NCBI GenBank assembly: GCA_028023455.1
Contig: JAQFVV010006273.1
Span: forward strand, 2,792,001 to 2,856,000
Length of the DNA: 64,000 nucleotides
Reading direction: 5' to 3'
Source of the DNA: Epiperipatus broadwayi
Taxonomy: Eukaryota > Onychophora > Udeonychophora > Euonychophora > Peripatidae
Of the stretch, positions 10,931 to 19,822 are shown in pieces (the first letter of the stretch is position 1; every line of letters begins with the position of its first letter). The notes under the pieces were generated by a model that saw only the letters and a program-made list of their open reading frames with translations, had not been told where the DNA came from and did not search any database. A program made the position numbers and the translations under genes.

Positions 10931-11254
10931 TTAAAACCTTCTTACAAAACAAGGGATAATATACACTACACCAGGAATAGTCTTCCTATCAAAAATTTCC
11001 TTTGTATTATTTAACAAATTATTCAAAGTAATATCCCTTTTCCAAGCAATTTTCTTATTTCCAAACAAATTACTATTTTTTACATTCAATTTTATAAGAA
11101 GAACAGACAATTTAAATGGCAAAGAAATAAAATCATATTTTTCTTCATCCTTTACATCTTTACCAATATTACTATTAAATAAAATACTTTTAACAAATTT
11201 ATCAGAGTAGACAACACTCAAATAACTTTTATAAAACTGATTTTTCTGAAACAA
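10931..11254 (-). pseudogene. PLE C-terminal coding remnant (minus copy)
   Basis: This 107-codon frame contains YSDKFVKSILFNSNIGKDV, FISLPFKLSVLLIKL, and near its end GVVYIIPCF. The last matches the start of a PLE GIY-YIG endonuclease (usually G-V-V-Y-x-I-P-C), followed by a stop. Further along the minus strand in another frame (about 10915-10790) is a TINFDEA type segment and IKKSLLLK, the typical end of PLE proteins. The same peptides recur in the plus copy at 11435-12080. The GIY-YIG domain is mostly lost, so no function is expected. Confidence 0.65.
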
Positions 11255-11384
11255 AGCTACCCCACTAGAATTATTTAATTTCTTATTACTATAACAATAA
11301 TTTCTTAAAGCAGCTACTTTATGAGATACAGACTGTTAGCTATCAAGTTTAATTATAGACCTCTTAATTATTAGATCTCCTGGT

Positions 11385-12198
11385 GATTAGAAATGTAAAG
11401 ACTAATTGTTTAGTATTTAATCATTTTATTAAAGGTAAAGAATTAAAGTCTATAATTAAACTTCATAGCTATCAGTCTGTATCTCATAAAGTAATTGCTT
11501 TAAGAAATTATTGTTATAGAAATAAGCTTTGTTTCAGAAAGGCCAATTTTATAAAGAAAGATTTGAATGTTGGCTACTCTGATAAATTTGTTAAAAGTAT
11601 TTTATTTAATAGTAATATTTGTAAGGATGTAAAGGATGAAGAAAAATAGGATTTTATTTCTTTGCCATTTAAATTGTCTTCTTATAAAATTGTATGTAAG
11701 AATGGCAATTTGTTTGGAAATAAGAAAAGAGATATTATTTTGAACAATTTATTAAATAATACAAAGAAAATTTTGTTTTTGTAAGAAGATTTATATAGAT
11801 CAGAGTAGTTTGAGCTTAAATGAAAGAAAAAAGATACATAAAAGTAGGGTTAAAAATAAATATCTTAGTCCTGTTTTCTATGTCCATGAAAAAAGATACA
11901 GGCCACAATATTAATTTTGATGAAGCTAAGATTGTCTTCTTTGAGAAAAATGAAATAAAAAGAAGAATTAAAGAATCTTTATTATTGAAAATGTATTATT
12001 CTGAAACAATTAATTTATTTAAAAGTTCTTTTAATATTAAGAGTGGATGGGATGTAAATGGAATTGTTGGTAATGTTTAATATAAATTATGGTGTTGTTC
12101 TGTAGTTTTTTACATTTGAGAAGTCTGTTTGTAGCAGTGAAACCATTGGTTGGGTATTTGATTTGTTTTCTTGGCTAATCTGGTTGAGTTTTGGATTT

Positions 12199-12200
<2 letters not shown>
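11385..12200 (+). mobile_element. Penelope-like element remnant, plus copy
   Basis: Two frames carry matching PLE peptides: 11383-11649 (GYSDKFVKSILFNSNICKDV, then a stop) and 11820-12080 (GHNINFDEAKIVFFEKNE, IKRRIKESLLL, SGWDVNGIVG), the C-terminal end. Between them the frame is broken by stops and shifts. The 3' tail at 12081-12200 is the inverted counterpart of 7846-7996, and it runs into a TA tract. It is a 5'-truncated, dead member of the same family as the minus copy. Confidence 0.7.
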
Positions 12201-12229
<29 letters not shown>

Positions 12230-12355
12230 CAAATCCAAAACATATATATATATATAAATATATGTAATAAATAAAGTTTGATATCTGTATTCGTTTCACA
12301 ATATATGTAATATACAAATCAATATCTATATCAAAATACAGTACAATTTATATAA

Positions 12356-12414
12356 ATTATATTATTTAGAAGTACTTTCGACTATACACTTAGTAGTCTT
12401 TATCAACTATATAA
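12356..12414 (-). ncRNA. Hammerhead-like motif, variant core (left arm)
   Basis: Mirror image of the right-arm motif, on the minus strand, with the same core, stem II and GAAAGUACUU segment. See the right-arm entry for pairing. Confidence 0.45.
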
Positions 12415-12430
12415 CGTTGATTATTCAACG

Positions 12431-12489
12431 TTATATAGTTGATAAAGACTACTAAGTGTATAGTCGAAAGTACTTCTAAAAGAATATAA
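12431..12489 (+). ncRNA. Hammerhead-like motif, variant core (right arm)
   Basis: The order fits a type I hammerhead: stem I UAG (12436-12438), core UUGAUAA, one extra A, stem II GACUA/UAGUC (12447-12451 with 12461-12465), GAAA, a minimal stem III in AGUACU, triplet CUU, then CUA closing stem I. An outer UUAUA/UAUAA pairing extends it. The core departs from CUGAUGA at position 3 (C to U) and the catalytic position 8 (G to A); these two bases normally pair, so U-A keeps the pair. Activity is doubtful. Confidence 0.45.
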
Positions 12490-12540
12490 TTTATATAAAT
12501 TGTACTGTATTTTGATATATATATATATTGATTTGTATAT

Positions 12541-12617
<77 letters not shown>

Positions 12618-12703
12618 TCACTAAATGGAGCTTTACTAATAGCTCTAAACAAGCTTTGTTTACATAAGTGCTGAAAGAGATATAATTCAAAATCTCTATC
12701 ATT

Positions 12704-12765
12704 CTCCCTACCTCCAGATCAGCTGGTTCTGAGCTTAATGGCTTATATCAGTGAAGGGATGGGAG
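12704..12765 (-). ncRNA. Degenerate hammerhead, family 2 unit A
   Basis: The minus strand shows stem I CUCCC/GGGAG plus an inner paired segment, CUGAUAU in place of CUGAUGA, stem II around CAUUA, AGAA in place of GAAA, and the AUC triplet before UGGAGG. Several catalytic bases are altered, so cleavage is unlikely. Confidence 0.5.
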
Positions 12766-13122
12766 ACTAGAAACTAGACTGAAAATACCAACTCAAAAGT
12801 CAGCACTTATTAAACATGTTTCTATCAATTTGAAAGCATGAATTTATCAGGCACATAAATGTCTTCAAACCCAGTTTAACAAACTAGGTACCTATATGAG
12901 CCTGAATTAAGCTCAGTTTCACCATATAGTAAAAGCCTCTGCAATATATAGCATTGCAAAACCTTCAAAGGTACACTTATAATACTTAAAACAAGTTATA
13001 AATGCCGTAACTTGCTTTTAAGCTTGCATTTTATGAGCACTAGATAGAGCTTTACCAACAGCTCTAAACAAGATTTGTTTACATAAGTGCCAAAAGAGAT
13101 AGAATTCAAAATCTCTATCATT

Positions 13123-13184
13123 CTCCCTACTTCCAGACCAGTTGGTGTCAAGCTTAATGGCTCATATCAGTGAAGGGCTGGTCG
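13123..13184 (-). ncRNA. Degenerate hammerhead, family 2 unit B
   Basis: Same layout as unit A. The cleavage triplet is the canonical GUC and stem II is AGC-based, but GAAA is GACA, the core is CUGAUAU, and the outer stem I pairing is disrupted (GACC where CUCCC is expected). Confidence 0.5.
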
Positions 13185-13718
13185 ACTAGAAACTAGATCT
13201 AAAATACCAACTCAAAAGTCAGCACTTATCAAACATGTTTCTATCAATTTGAAAGCATGAATTTATCAGACACATAAATGTCTTCAAACCCAGCTTAACA
13301 AACTAGATAGCTATATGAGCCTGAAATCAGCTCAGTTTCACCATATCGATCATAAAATGCACGCTTAAAAGCAAGTTATGAAATTTATAACTTGTTTTAA
13401 TTATTATAAGTATGGGCCTGAATTCAGCTCAGTTTCACCATATTGATCATAAAATGCATGCTTAAAAGCAAGTTATGAAATTTATAACTTGTTTTAATTA
13501 TTATAAGTGTACCTTTGAAGGTTTTTGCAATGCTATACATTGCAGAGGCTTTTACTACATGATAAAACTGAGCTGAATTCAGGCCCATATAGCTATCTAG
13601 TTTGTTAAGCTGGGTTTGAAGACATTTATGTGTCTGATAAATTCATGTTTTCAAATTGATAGAAACGTGTTTGATAAGTGCTGACTTTTGAGTTGGTATT
13701 TTAGGTCTAGTTTCTAGT

Positions 13719-13780
13719 CTCCCAGCTCTTCACTGACATGAGCCATTAAGCTCAAAACCAGCTGGTCTGGAGATAGGGAG
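13719..13780 (+). ncRNA. Degenerate hammerhead, family 2 unit C
   Basis: Stem I is excellent: CUCCC (13719-13723) pairs with GGGAG (13776-13780), and UCUUCA (13727-13732) pairs with UGGAGA (13768-13773), around a small internal loop. Stem II is GAGC/GCUC with loop CAUUAA. Stem III forms within ACCAGCUGGU and the triplet is GUC with a predicted cut after 13767. The core is the weak point: CUGACAU and AAAA replace CUGAUGA and GAAA. Comparing the three units position by position returns GAAA as the probable ancestor. Confidence 0.6.
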
Positions 13781-14384
13781 AATGATAGAGATTTTGAATT
13801 CTATCTCTTTCAGCACTTATGTAAACAAAAGCTTGTTTAGAGGTAAAGCTCCATCTAGTGATCATAAAATGCAAGCTTAAAAGCAAGTTACGAAATTTAT
13901 AACTTGTTCTAATTATTATATACATATTGCAATAGTGATATCTTTTTATGCTCTCAAACTAACATTTGTCTGTATAAGATGTGTGAATTGTTCAATTATC
14001 ATAATGAAAGATTACTGGGCCATTAGAAAATAATATTCATTTGGGAAATAAGTAGTTTTCTAAAACGTATAAAGATTATATAGATGGTGTGCATTTATTT
14101 TAAAGCAATGATTGTTCTAAATATATATACCTTAACTGCATTATTTTTTATTTATATGTTTTTTCTTTGAAATAGTGATCCACTTGGCTTAGTACAGTGG
14201 TGAAATGTCAAACTCTGGATTATAAAATTTCTCAGAGCAATTTCAGTGATGGCACTTCCGGTGGTCGAACTTTTTATAAACTTTTAAGCAATAAAGTCAT
14301 TTTATTATTATTATTACTTTGAATTTATAGATTAAGAAGCAGTAGCACAAAAAAAAAAAAAACATTGTTAAACCTATTCCTTAC

Positions 14385-14529
14385 CTTGGTTAGCAGCATT
14401 TTGCTCTCCCACATGTTTTTTAAATAAGAAAGCATATTCTCCGTTTAGTTTCATTAAATCGTAATGAGTTCCTTTTTCAATAACTTGGCCCTCTTTTAAT
14501 ATGTATATAAAATCGCAATCTTTTAAGAA
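14385..14529 (-). CDS. ABCC5: ABCC5-like transporter exon: end of NBD1 after the H-loop
   Basis: The exon is 145 bases, with AG acceptor at 14530-14531 and donor GTAAGG at 14384-14379. It reads FLKDCDFIYILKEGQVIEKG, then a THYDLM and LNGEYAFLF segment, and joins in phase to the 32.8-kb exon (which ends CHQLQ). The D-C-D, K-E-G, G-T-H and L-N-G-Y words match the end of NBD1 in ABCC5 and the related ABCC11/12, more than ABCC4. The last residues (HVGEQNAANQ) begin the linker to the second membrane domain. No later exon could be identified between here and position 1. Confidence 0.85.
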
Positions 14530-14531
14530 CT

Positions 14532-15042
14532 ATAAAAATAATATATAAATGGAAAATGATTTTAAAAGTAAAATTTATTTCATATGTTTATATGTGCGTG
14601 TAAATAAACATTTTCAAATTTTCCATAAATATGTAGTGCTAACAATGAATTTTAAACTGCATTCCAGTTAATATAATCTGTGCAATATTGAGTTGCTCAT
14701 GGTGTAATAATTTTACTGTTTAAAAAATTTATAGTTCCGAATCATCGAGTAATTGACTAATTGTCAAATATTTTAACTAATCTGAAATTTGGAAAGTTCT
14801 AGATACAATAAGGATGTATATAGGGGAATTATAATTTTTTTACTTGTTTGAAACATGCTGTTTTATAACCTGTTTGTTACTACTGGAAGCTTTGCTACTT
14901 CATCAAATATATACTTATGCATTTAGATCACCATCTGGTGATAGTTGTCATATCTTGATCAAAAATTATCTTCTGCATGTTGAATACGGCTCCAGTATAA
15001 AATTTCAATTCTATAATATTATTTTTGAATTAAAACTATTTT
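14532..15042 (-). other. Intron sequence, no other feature seen
   Basis: This is the 3' end of the 18.2-kb intron between the NBD1 signature exon and the NBD1 end exon. No RNA gene or repeat boundary is evident. Confidence 0.5.
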
Positions 15043-15246
15043 ATTAGTCTCATCATAATCATCATCAACCATTATGAATCCACTGTAGCATAAAGGTCTT
15101 TCCAAGTTCAGTCCATCTTCTCTGATCTTTAGCTTCTCTTCTCCGCATCACTCTGCACACTTTCTTATTTCATCGATCCATTTCAAATGTGGTCTCTTTC
15201 TGGGTCTTTTACAATCACTTGGAATCCAGTTTAAGATTTCAATTGT

Positions 15247-16875
15247 TCATCTATTATCATCTTGTCTAGAAATATGTCCAGCCCAACTCCACTTCAGTCT
15301 TTTAATTTTTTCAATGAGGTCAGTAACACCTGCTTGTTCTCTTACCCATATATTGCATTTTCGATCTCTTGTTGTTACTCCCAACATGCATCTCTTCATA
15401 CTTCTTTGAGTGGTCTGACATCTCTGTATTGCTTTTCTATTAAGTGTCCAAGTCTCAGATCTGTGGGAAAAAACTGGTAAAACACATTTATTAAAAACCT
15501 TTCTTTTCAAACACATAGGCATATTTTCTTTTAGTATCAAGTTATTTCTATCAAAATCACTCCAACCAAGTTTTAATTTTATGATTAATTTCAACCATTA
15601 TGTTTCCATCTGTATTAATAATCTGACCAAGATATTTGTAACTGTTAACTTCTTCTAACTCATCACAATCAATCTTTATTTTCATATTTTGAGAAAATCC
15701 ATTAAATATTACTTTAGTCTTTTTAACATTTATCTTTAGTCCTATTTTTCTACTTTCATCTGATAACTCCTGCAATATTTTCTGCAGCTCTAAAGCATTA
15801 TTTGCAAAAATAATTACATCATCTGCAAAATCTAAATGACTTAAATAATCTCCATTTACTTGCACTTCTTTAGCTTCCCATTTTAATTCACAAAATACCT
15901 TGTGCAGCACTGCTGCAAAAAGTTTTGGAGATACGGAGTCACCCTGTCTTACACCCTTCTCAATGTTGACTTTCCTAGTATTATTATATAATCTAATTGT
16001 TTCTGTTGCATTTTTATAAATATTCTTTAAAATATGACAATATCCTGGATCTACACCTTGATGATCCAATGCTTTAATCACTGAAGAAATGTTTATAGAA
16101 TCAAATGCCTTTTCATATTCTACAAATCCAAAGCATAATAGTAACTCATATTTATTTGTCCTTTCTATAACTTCTCTCAATACCTAGATATAATCTACTG
16201 TACTAAAACCTCTTTTAAATTCAGCTTGTTCTCTTGATTGGTGGAAATCCAAAGTTTTCTGTAGATGAGTTGTAATTATTTTCATAAAAATTTTATATAA
16301 AACTGATAAAAAAGGCTGATAGGTCTGTAATTTCTAATATGGTTCTTTATCACCTTTTTTAAATATTAATATTAATACTGCATTCTTCCAATCATCTGAT
16401 ACATTGTTATAATTTAGACATTTGGTATATAACTTTGCTAAAAAATTTTATATTTCTTCACCTGCTTCTTTTAATATATCAATTATAATTCCATCATTAC
16501 CTGGAGTCTTTCCTTTCTTCATACATTTAATTGCATAAGTCACTTCTTCATTTAAAATTTTGGGCAATTCAGAAGATGTAATAGTTATAGGAAGTACTTG
16601 TTCTTTATTACTATATAATTCCTGATAGAAGTCTTCTACCCATTTCATGATGACATCTCTGTTTTCATTGCAGATATAAATTTCCTACCAATACCAAAAT
16701 GTTGTTTTACAATCTTGACACTTTTATTCTCTTCTACAGCTTTCCTTGCTAATTCACAGTTATACTTTCTTCTATCATTTTCAACTCTTTTCCACATAAT
16801 TTTACAAAATTTGAAATATTCAATCCTTTTTAATGCATCATTTTTGTATATTTTATATTTCATTCTTTTCTTCAT
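15247..16875 (-). pseudogene. RTE reverse transcriptase and C-terminal domain (broken)
   Basis: From the 5' side: a linker region (16875-16448) with MKKGKTPGNDGI, the RT N-terminal motif. Next is the RT core (16180-15557) with EKAFDSINISSVIKAL, GVRQGDSVSPKLF and the catalytic HLDFADDVIIFAN. The C-terminal part (15594-15247) has KYLGQIINTDGNI before it and SETWTLNRKAIQRCQTTQRS and RLKWSWAGHISR within it. Separate frames are needed, so at least three disruptions exist. The catalytic FADD is intact. Function was copying the LINE RNA at the nicked target; this copy cannot make a full protein. Confidence 0.85.
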
Positions 16876-17121
16876 AAATTCTCTAGTTTCTACCAGCTAT
16901 CTTTGTTGCAGTTTTTAAAAGTTTATCAGTTATTTTATTATTAATTTCATTCAAGTCTGAATCATGTTCAAAATCTACTAATACTTGAAACCAATTTGTA
17001 AGTTCTAATTTAAATTCATTACAATGTTTTGAAGATTAGAAATATCAACTTTAAATATTGTTTTTCTTATTACTTTTTGTCTTTCTAGTTTTGCATTAAC
17101 ACATATCTTACTAATCGATGA

Positions 17122-17830
17122 TCACTTCCTGTTAAATTTATTAAGAACATTACAATCTTGAAATATATATTTTCTGTTGCTCAAAATATAATCCAATTCT
17201 GCTGTACCTTTATTTGGATGCTTCCATGTCCATTTCCTTTTAACATTTTTCTCAAAAAAAGAATTCATAATATTAAGTTTTTTTTTCTGCAAACTCCACA
17301 AGTCTATGTCCTCTCTCATTTTTATTACTATAACCAAAATTACCTACAGCACTTTCATCTTTCATTTGTTTACCAATTCTAGCATTAAAGTCTCCCATAA
17401 CAATTTTAAAATGTTGTTTACTCTGATCAAAAGCCTTTTGTACATCCATATAAAAATCTTCTACTACTTCATCACTATGAGAACTTGTTGGGACATAAAC
17501 CTGAATTATTTGCATTTGATATCTGCTATTACATTATAACTAATTTTGCCACTCTGTCCAATACACCATCAATCTCCACAATGTTGTTGTTTCACTTTTT
17601 ATTTATAATGAATCCTACTCCACTTGCATTTCCAATATGTGTACCTTTATGATAAAGTACATGTCCACTTTTTAAATCAATTGTCTCTTCATCTTTTTTT
17701 CTAACTTCACAAAGTCCAATAATATCTCATTTAATATAAGACAGTTCTTCTTCTAATTCTTGCAATCTTTCTTCACTTGAAAGTGATCTGCAGTTGTAAG
17801 TACCTAAATAAAAAGTCTTCATCAAATGGC
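17122..17830 (-). pseudogene. RTE apurinic-type endonuclease domain (broken)
   Basis: The N-terminus starts MKTFYLGTYNCRSLSSEER near 17820, followed by an in-frame stop in place of the expected Trp, then DIIGLCEVRKKDEE, SGVGFIINKK, VYVPTSSHSDE, and the catalytic-type GDFNARIGK. ERGHRL and a truncated TWKHP..AELDYIL segment follow in another frame. These are the order and motifs of the exonuclease/endonuclease/phosphatase fold that nicks target DNA in RTE LINEs. Stops and frameshifts inactivate it. Confidence 0.8.
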
Positions 17831-17945
17831 AGCCTGAGTCCACACTCAGGGTATTCTTAGCATCCTTCATCTTTGGGCCCCCAACTGCTGCCTTGGTTAA
17901 GTGACTTTATAGCCTTCTATGTTTTATTTGTAGTAGCCATAATGA

Positions 17946-19329
17946 AATCACCCCAACACATACACTGTATTAATTTATATAGCTAAGAAATATTCTCTCT
18001 CTAAACACAAGATAGAGTCTTTGAAAAATAAAAATGAATTCACCTTATCTTTTTTACCTAATCCGTACATGTAGGCCAATCTTAAATAGAAATGAGTGCA
18101 TGAAGGTCTTAATCATGTCAGTATCAGGTAAAATATTAAATATATATAAATAATTATTTATTTATCTAAAGCATGTGTAAAAGTAATTTCCTTATGACTA
18201 TTACAAATAAAACATGATGCTAGATAAATAAATAATTAGTTATATAAATTTAATATTACATCTAATAGTGATGTGCAGTAAATTGTAAAAATTTTACAAA
18301 TGCCACTTATTTATAAATAGTTAATGGAATTAAAAGTGATTAAGATCTTCCTGGAGTCCTCTTATCTTTTCAAAAAATCTATCATGTTTAAAGTGACAGT
18401 ATTTCTCACCTTTATAATTCATGCATTTGTCAGGATGATTCTTTTAAGACTATTGTTAGAAAGAGTCAGAACTTAATAAAATCAAAGAAAATGTAAATGG
18501 TTAACTAAAGATACATATAAATGCTTTACTAACTTAATATAAGATGAAGTATCAATTTTGAATAAAGAATAAAATAAGAATTAATTAAAAATTTATATGA
18601 AATAAATCAATTTGGAATCAGTTTTCACTAATAACATTTCTAAAGGAATTTTCATCAGTCTCAAGAGTATTTATCTCAATCATAAAAAAACTCATATGCA
18701 AATTAATTTTTTATTACCATCATTAAATTTTTTATACAAATTGAATTAATAAAAGCCTATTAAAGAATTAACATATGCAGTCCTATCTTCACATATTATT
18801 TTACTGATGAATTAATTATAATTTATTTAATTTTGTTCATTATAAATATTTAATTGTTTTATTCTTTATTTATCAATGACTTTTAATTTCTAAAGTATAA
18901 AAAATACATTAAGACATGCAGTAATTATTTACCAAACTAAATTTATTATTTGTTATAAGAAATTTAAGAATTACATATGTATGATGACAATATCATATTA
19001 TAAACAATGTGTTTTTAAAATAACATGAACATTCAACAATGTAAATTTTAATTAAACATAGTATAATATGCTTTAATTAATAGATGCAAATCATGGTACA
19101 TTTTCCATTACTATATGCATGAATAAAAAAATAATATGACATTACAAAGTATAATATTTAGAATTATAAAGGATTTTATTATAATTAATTGGCTGACATT
19201 TTAACAGAATGAGAGATATTATTTTTCTGGTTTAATAAAAATAGATGAAAATATTTCTTTTTTTTTGATAGCATATTTTACCCTGATTTAATTTTTTTTC
19301 ATATAGTAATATAATTTTATATATTATAT
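17946..19329. other. Intron interior, no gene seen
   Basis: A+T-rich intron of the ABCC5-like gene. A CTGATGA word on the minus strand near 18650 has no convincing stems. Nothing else is supported. Confidence 0.4.
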
Positions 19330-19364
19330 ATGAGCCCACAAAATAAGCTCTTAACAAGCTTTGA

Positions 19365-19427
19365 GAATATCCCCAACCCCAGACCAGTTTCTGCCACTAT
19401 CATCATCAGTGAGGTGCTAGGATATTC
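19365..19427 (-). ncRNA. Type I hammerhead ribozyme, canonical core, weak stem II
   Basis: The minus strand has core CUGAUGA (19409-19403), GAAA (19391-19388), a 2-bp stem III in ACUGGU and the preferred cleavage triplet GUC, with the predicted cut between 19382 and 19381. Stem I is long: GAAUAUCC pairs perfectly with GGAUAUUC, and ACCUCA pairs with UGGGGU (one U-G), around an internal loop of UAGC against UGG. Stem II, UGAUAGUGGCA, has only two clear pairs, so activity may be low. The extent of stem I pairing makes chance unlikely. Confidence 0.75.
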
Positions 19428-19644
19428 AAGCATTAGATTAAAAATACCAGGGCAATTTTCAGACATTCATATGTCTTCCAATTCAGCTATCTAACTTAAA
19501 TAGCCATATGGGATTGAACTAAGTTCAGATACACATACATTAATAGCTTTAACAATATAAAATCACCAAAGCCTTAATAGCAAAAAATAAAATTACAAAA
19601 AAATCAAGCCATATGTCACATAACCTAATTTAATCTAATGCTTA

Positions 19645-19705
19645 AATATCCTAGCATCTCGCTGACAATGCCAGTAGCAGAAACTGGTCTGGGGTTGAGG
19701 ATATT
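19645..19705 (+). ncRNA. Type I hammerhead, position 8 mutated (CUGACAA core)
   Basis: On the plus strand AAUAUCC (19645-19651) pairs with GGAUAUU (19699-19705), and AUCUCG pairs with UGGGGU. Stem II is UGC/GCA with loop CAGUA, followed by GAAA, a short stem III and GUC with predicted cut after 19689. The core reads CUGACAA (19662-19668), with A at the catalytic G8, so cleavage should be impaired. Stem II is better here than in the left arm; a consensus of the two arms would have both good core and good stem II. Confidence 0.7.
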
Positions 19706-19822
19706 CTCAAAGCTTGTTAAGAACTTATTTTGTGGGCTCTATATATAATATTTGTAAATACAAGCTTATTAAATTAGGTTATGTGACATCTGACTTGATT
19801 TTTTTTGTAATTTTATATATTA

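Larger units (their letters stand above)
7846..11363 (-). mobile_element. Penelope-like element remnant, minus copy, split by a nested insertion
   Basis: The coding end of this PLE copy lies at 10731-11363 and its 3' tail at 7846-7996. The two parts join again if the nested ORF1 element at about 7997-10731 is removed. The evidence is the plus-strand sister copy at 11435-12200, which reads through the same junction uninterrupted: C-terminal coding end, then a tail containing a TTTTTACATTTGAGAAG word. The two copies are head to head, separated by about 70 bases (11364-11434), forming a large imperfect palindrome. Only the region around the C-terminal endonuclease survives; the reverse transcriptase core is absent. 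The element is dead. Confidence 0.7.
12297..12555. repeat. Long near-perfect palindrome with hammerhead-like arms (family 4)
   Basis: Arms of about 120 bases (12297-12420 and 12426-12555) are inverted copies of each other with only a few differences; the centre is at about 12421-12425. Each arm contains the hammerhead-like motif listed separately. TA tracts flank both sides (12201-12230 and 12541-12613). There is no protein-coding content. The position directly after the PLE tail suggests it arose with or inside PLE terminal sequence, but that is inference. Confidence 0.85.
12614..13895. mobile_element. Tandem plus inverted ~420-bp hammerhead-related repeat (family 2)
   Basis: A unit beginning GAGATCACTAAATGGAGC at 12614 is repeated at 13035 (period 421), and a third copy lies in inverse orientation at about 13500-13870. 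A smaller internal duplication occurs at 13310-13500. Each unit has a hammerhead-shaped block. Part of the unit (near AAAATACCA and the AGCTCAGTTTCACCAT word) is recognisably related to the 19.3-kb repeat. There is no open frame. It is most likely a retrozyme-like non-autonomous element. Confidence 0.7.
15043..17945 (-). mobile_element. Nearly full-length RTE-clade LINE, inactivated
   Basis: The element is on the minus strand, inside an intron of the ABCC5-like gene and in the same orientation. From its 5' end near 17945 it reads through an apurinic endonuclease-like domain and a reverse transcriptase to a 3' end with ATG/GAT-type short repeats at 15043-15075, as is usual for RTE elements, which lack a polyA tail. 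The open frame is broken by several stops and frameshifts. A second, shorter copy of the same family is at 60.8 kb. Single-ORF structure of about 2.9 kb fits RTE elements. Confidence 0.85.
19330..19822. mobile_element. Foldback element with paired hammerheads (family 3)
   Basis: Inverted arms of about 115 bases (19330-19443 and 19632-19745) enclose a 188-base spacer. A second inverted pair, containing a TATGTCACATAACC type word, joins 19580-19632 with 19765-19822. Each main arm holds a hammerhead. The spacer is similar to part of the family 2 repeat (AAAATACCA, then CAGCTAT and GCCATAT words), so the two families share ancestry. No open frame. Confidence 0.75.

Noticed and set aside
1-14384. 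Exons for the second membrane domain and NBD2 of the ABCC5-like gene on the minus strand
   Set aside because: No second Walker A, signature or membrane-helix exon could be read, so the rest of the gene presumably lies outside the window.
18600-18700. CTGATGA on the minus strand near 18650, followed by TTTAGAAATG
   Set aside because: Stem II is only AAA/UUU, and no stem I partner is visible.
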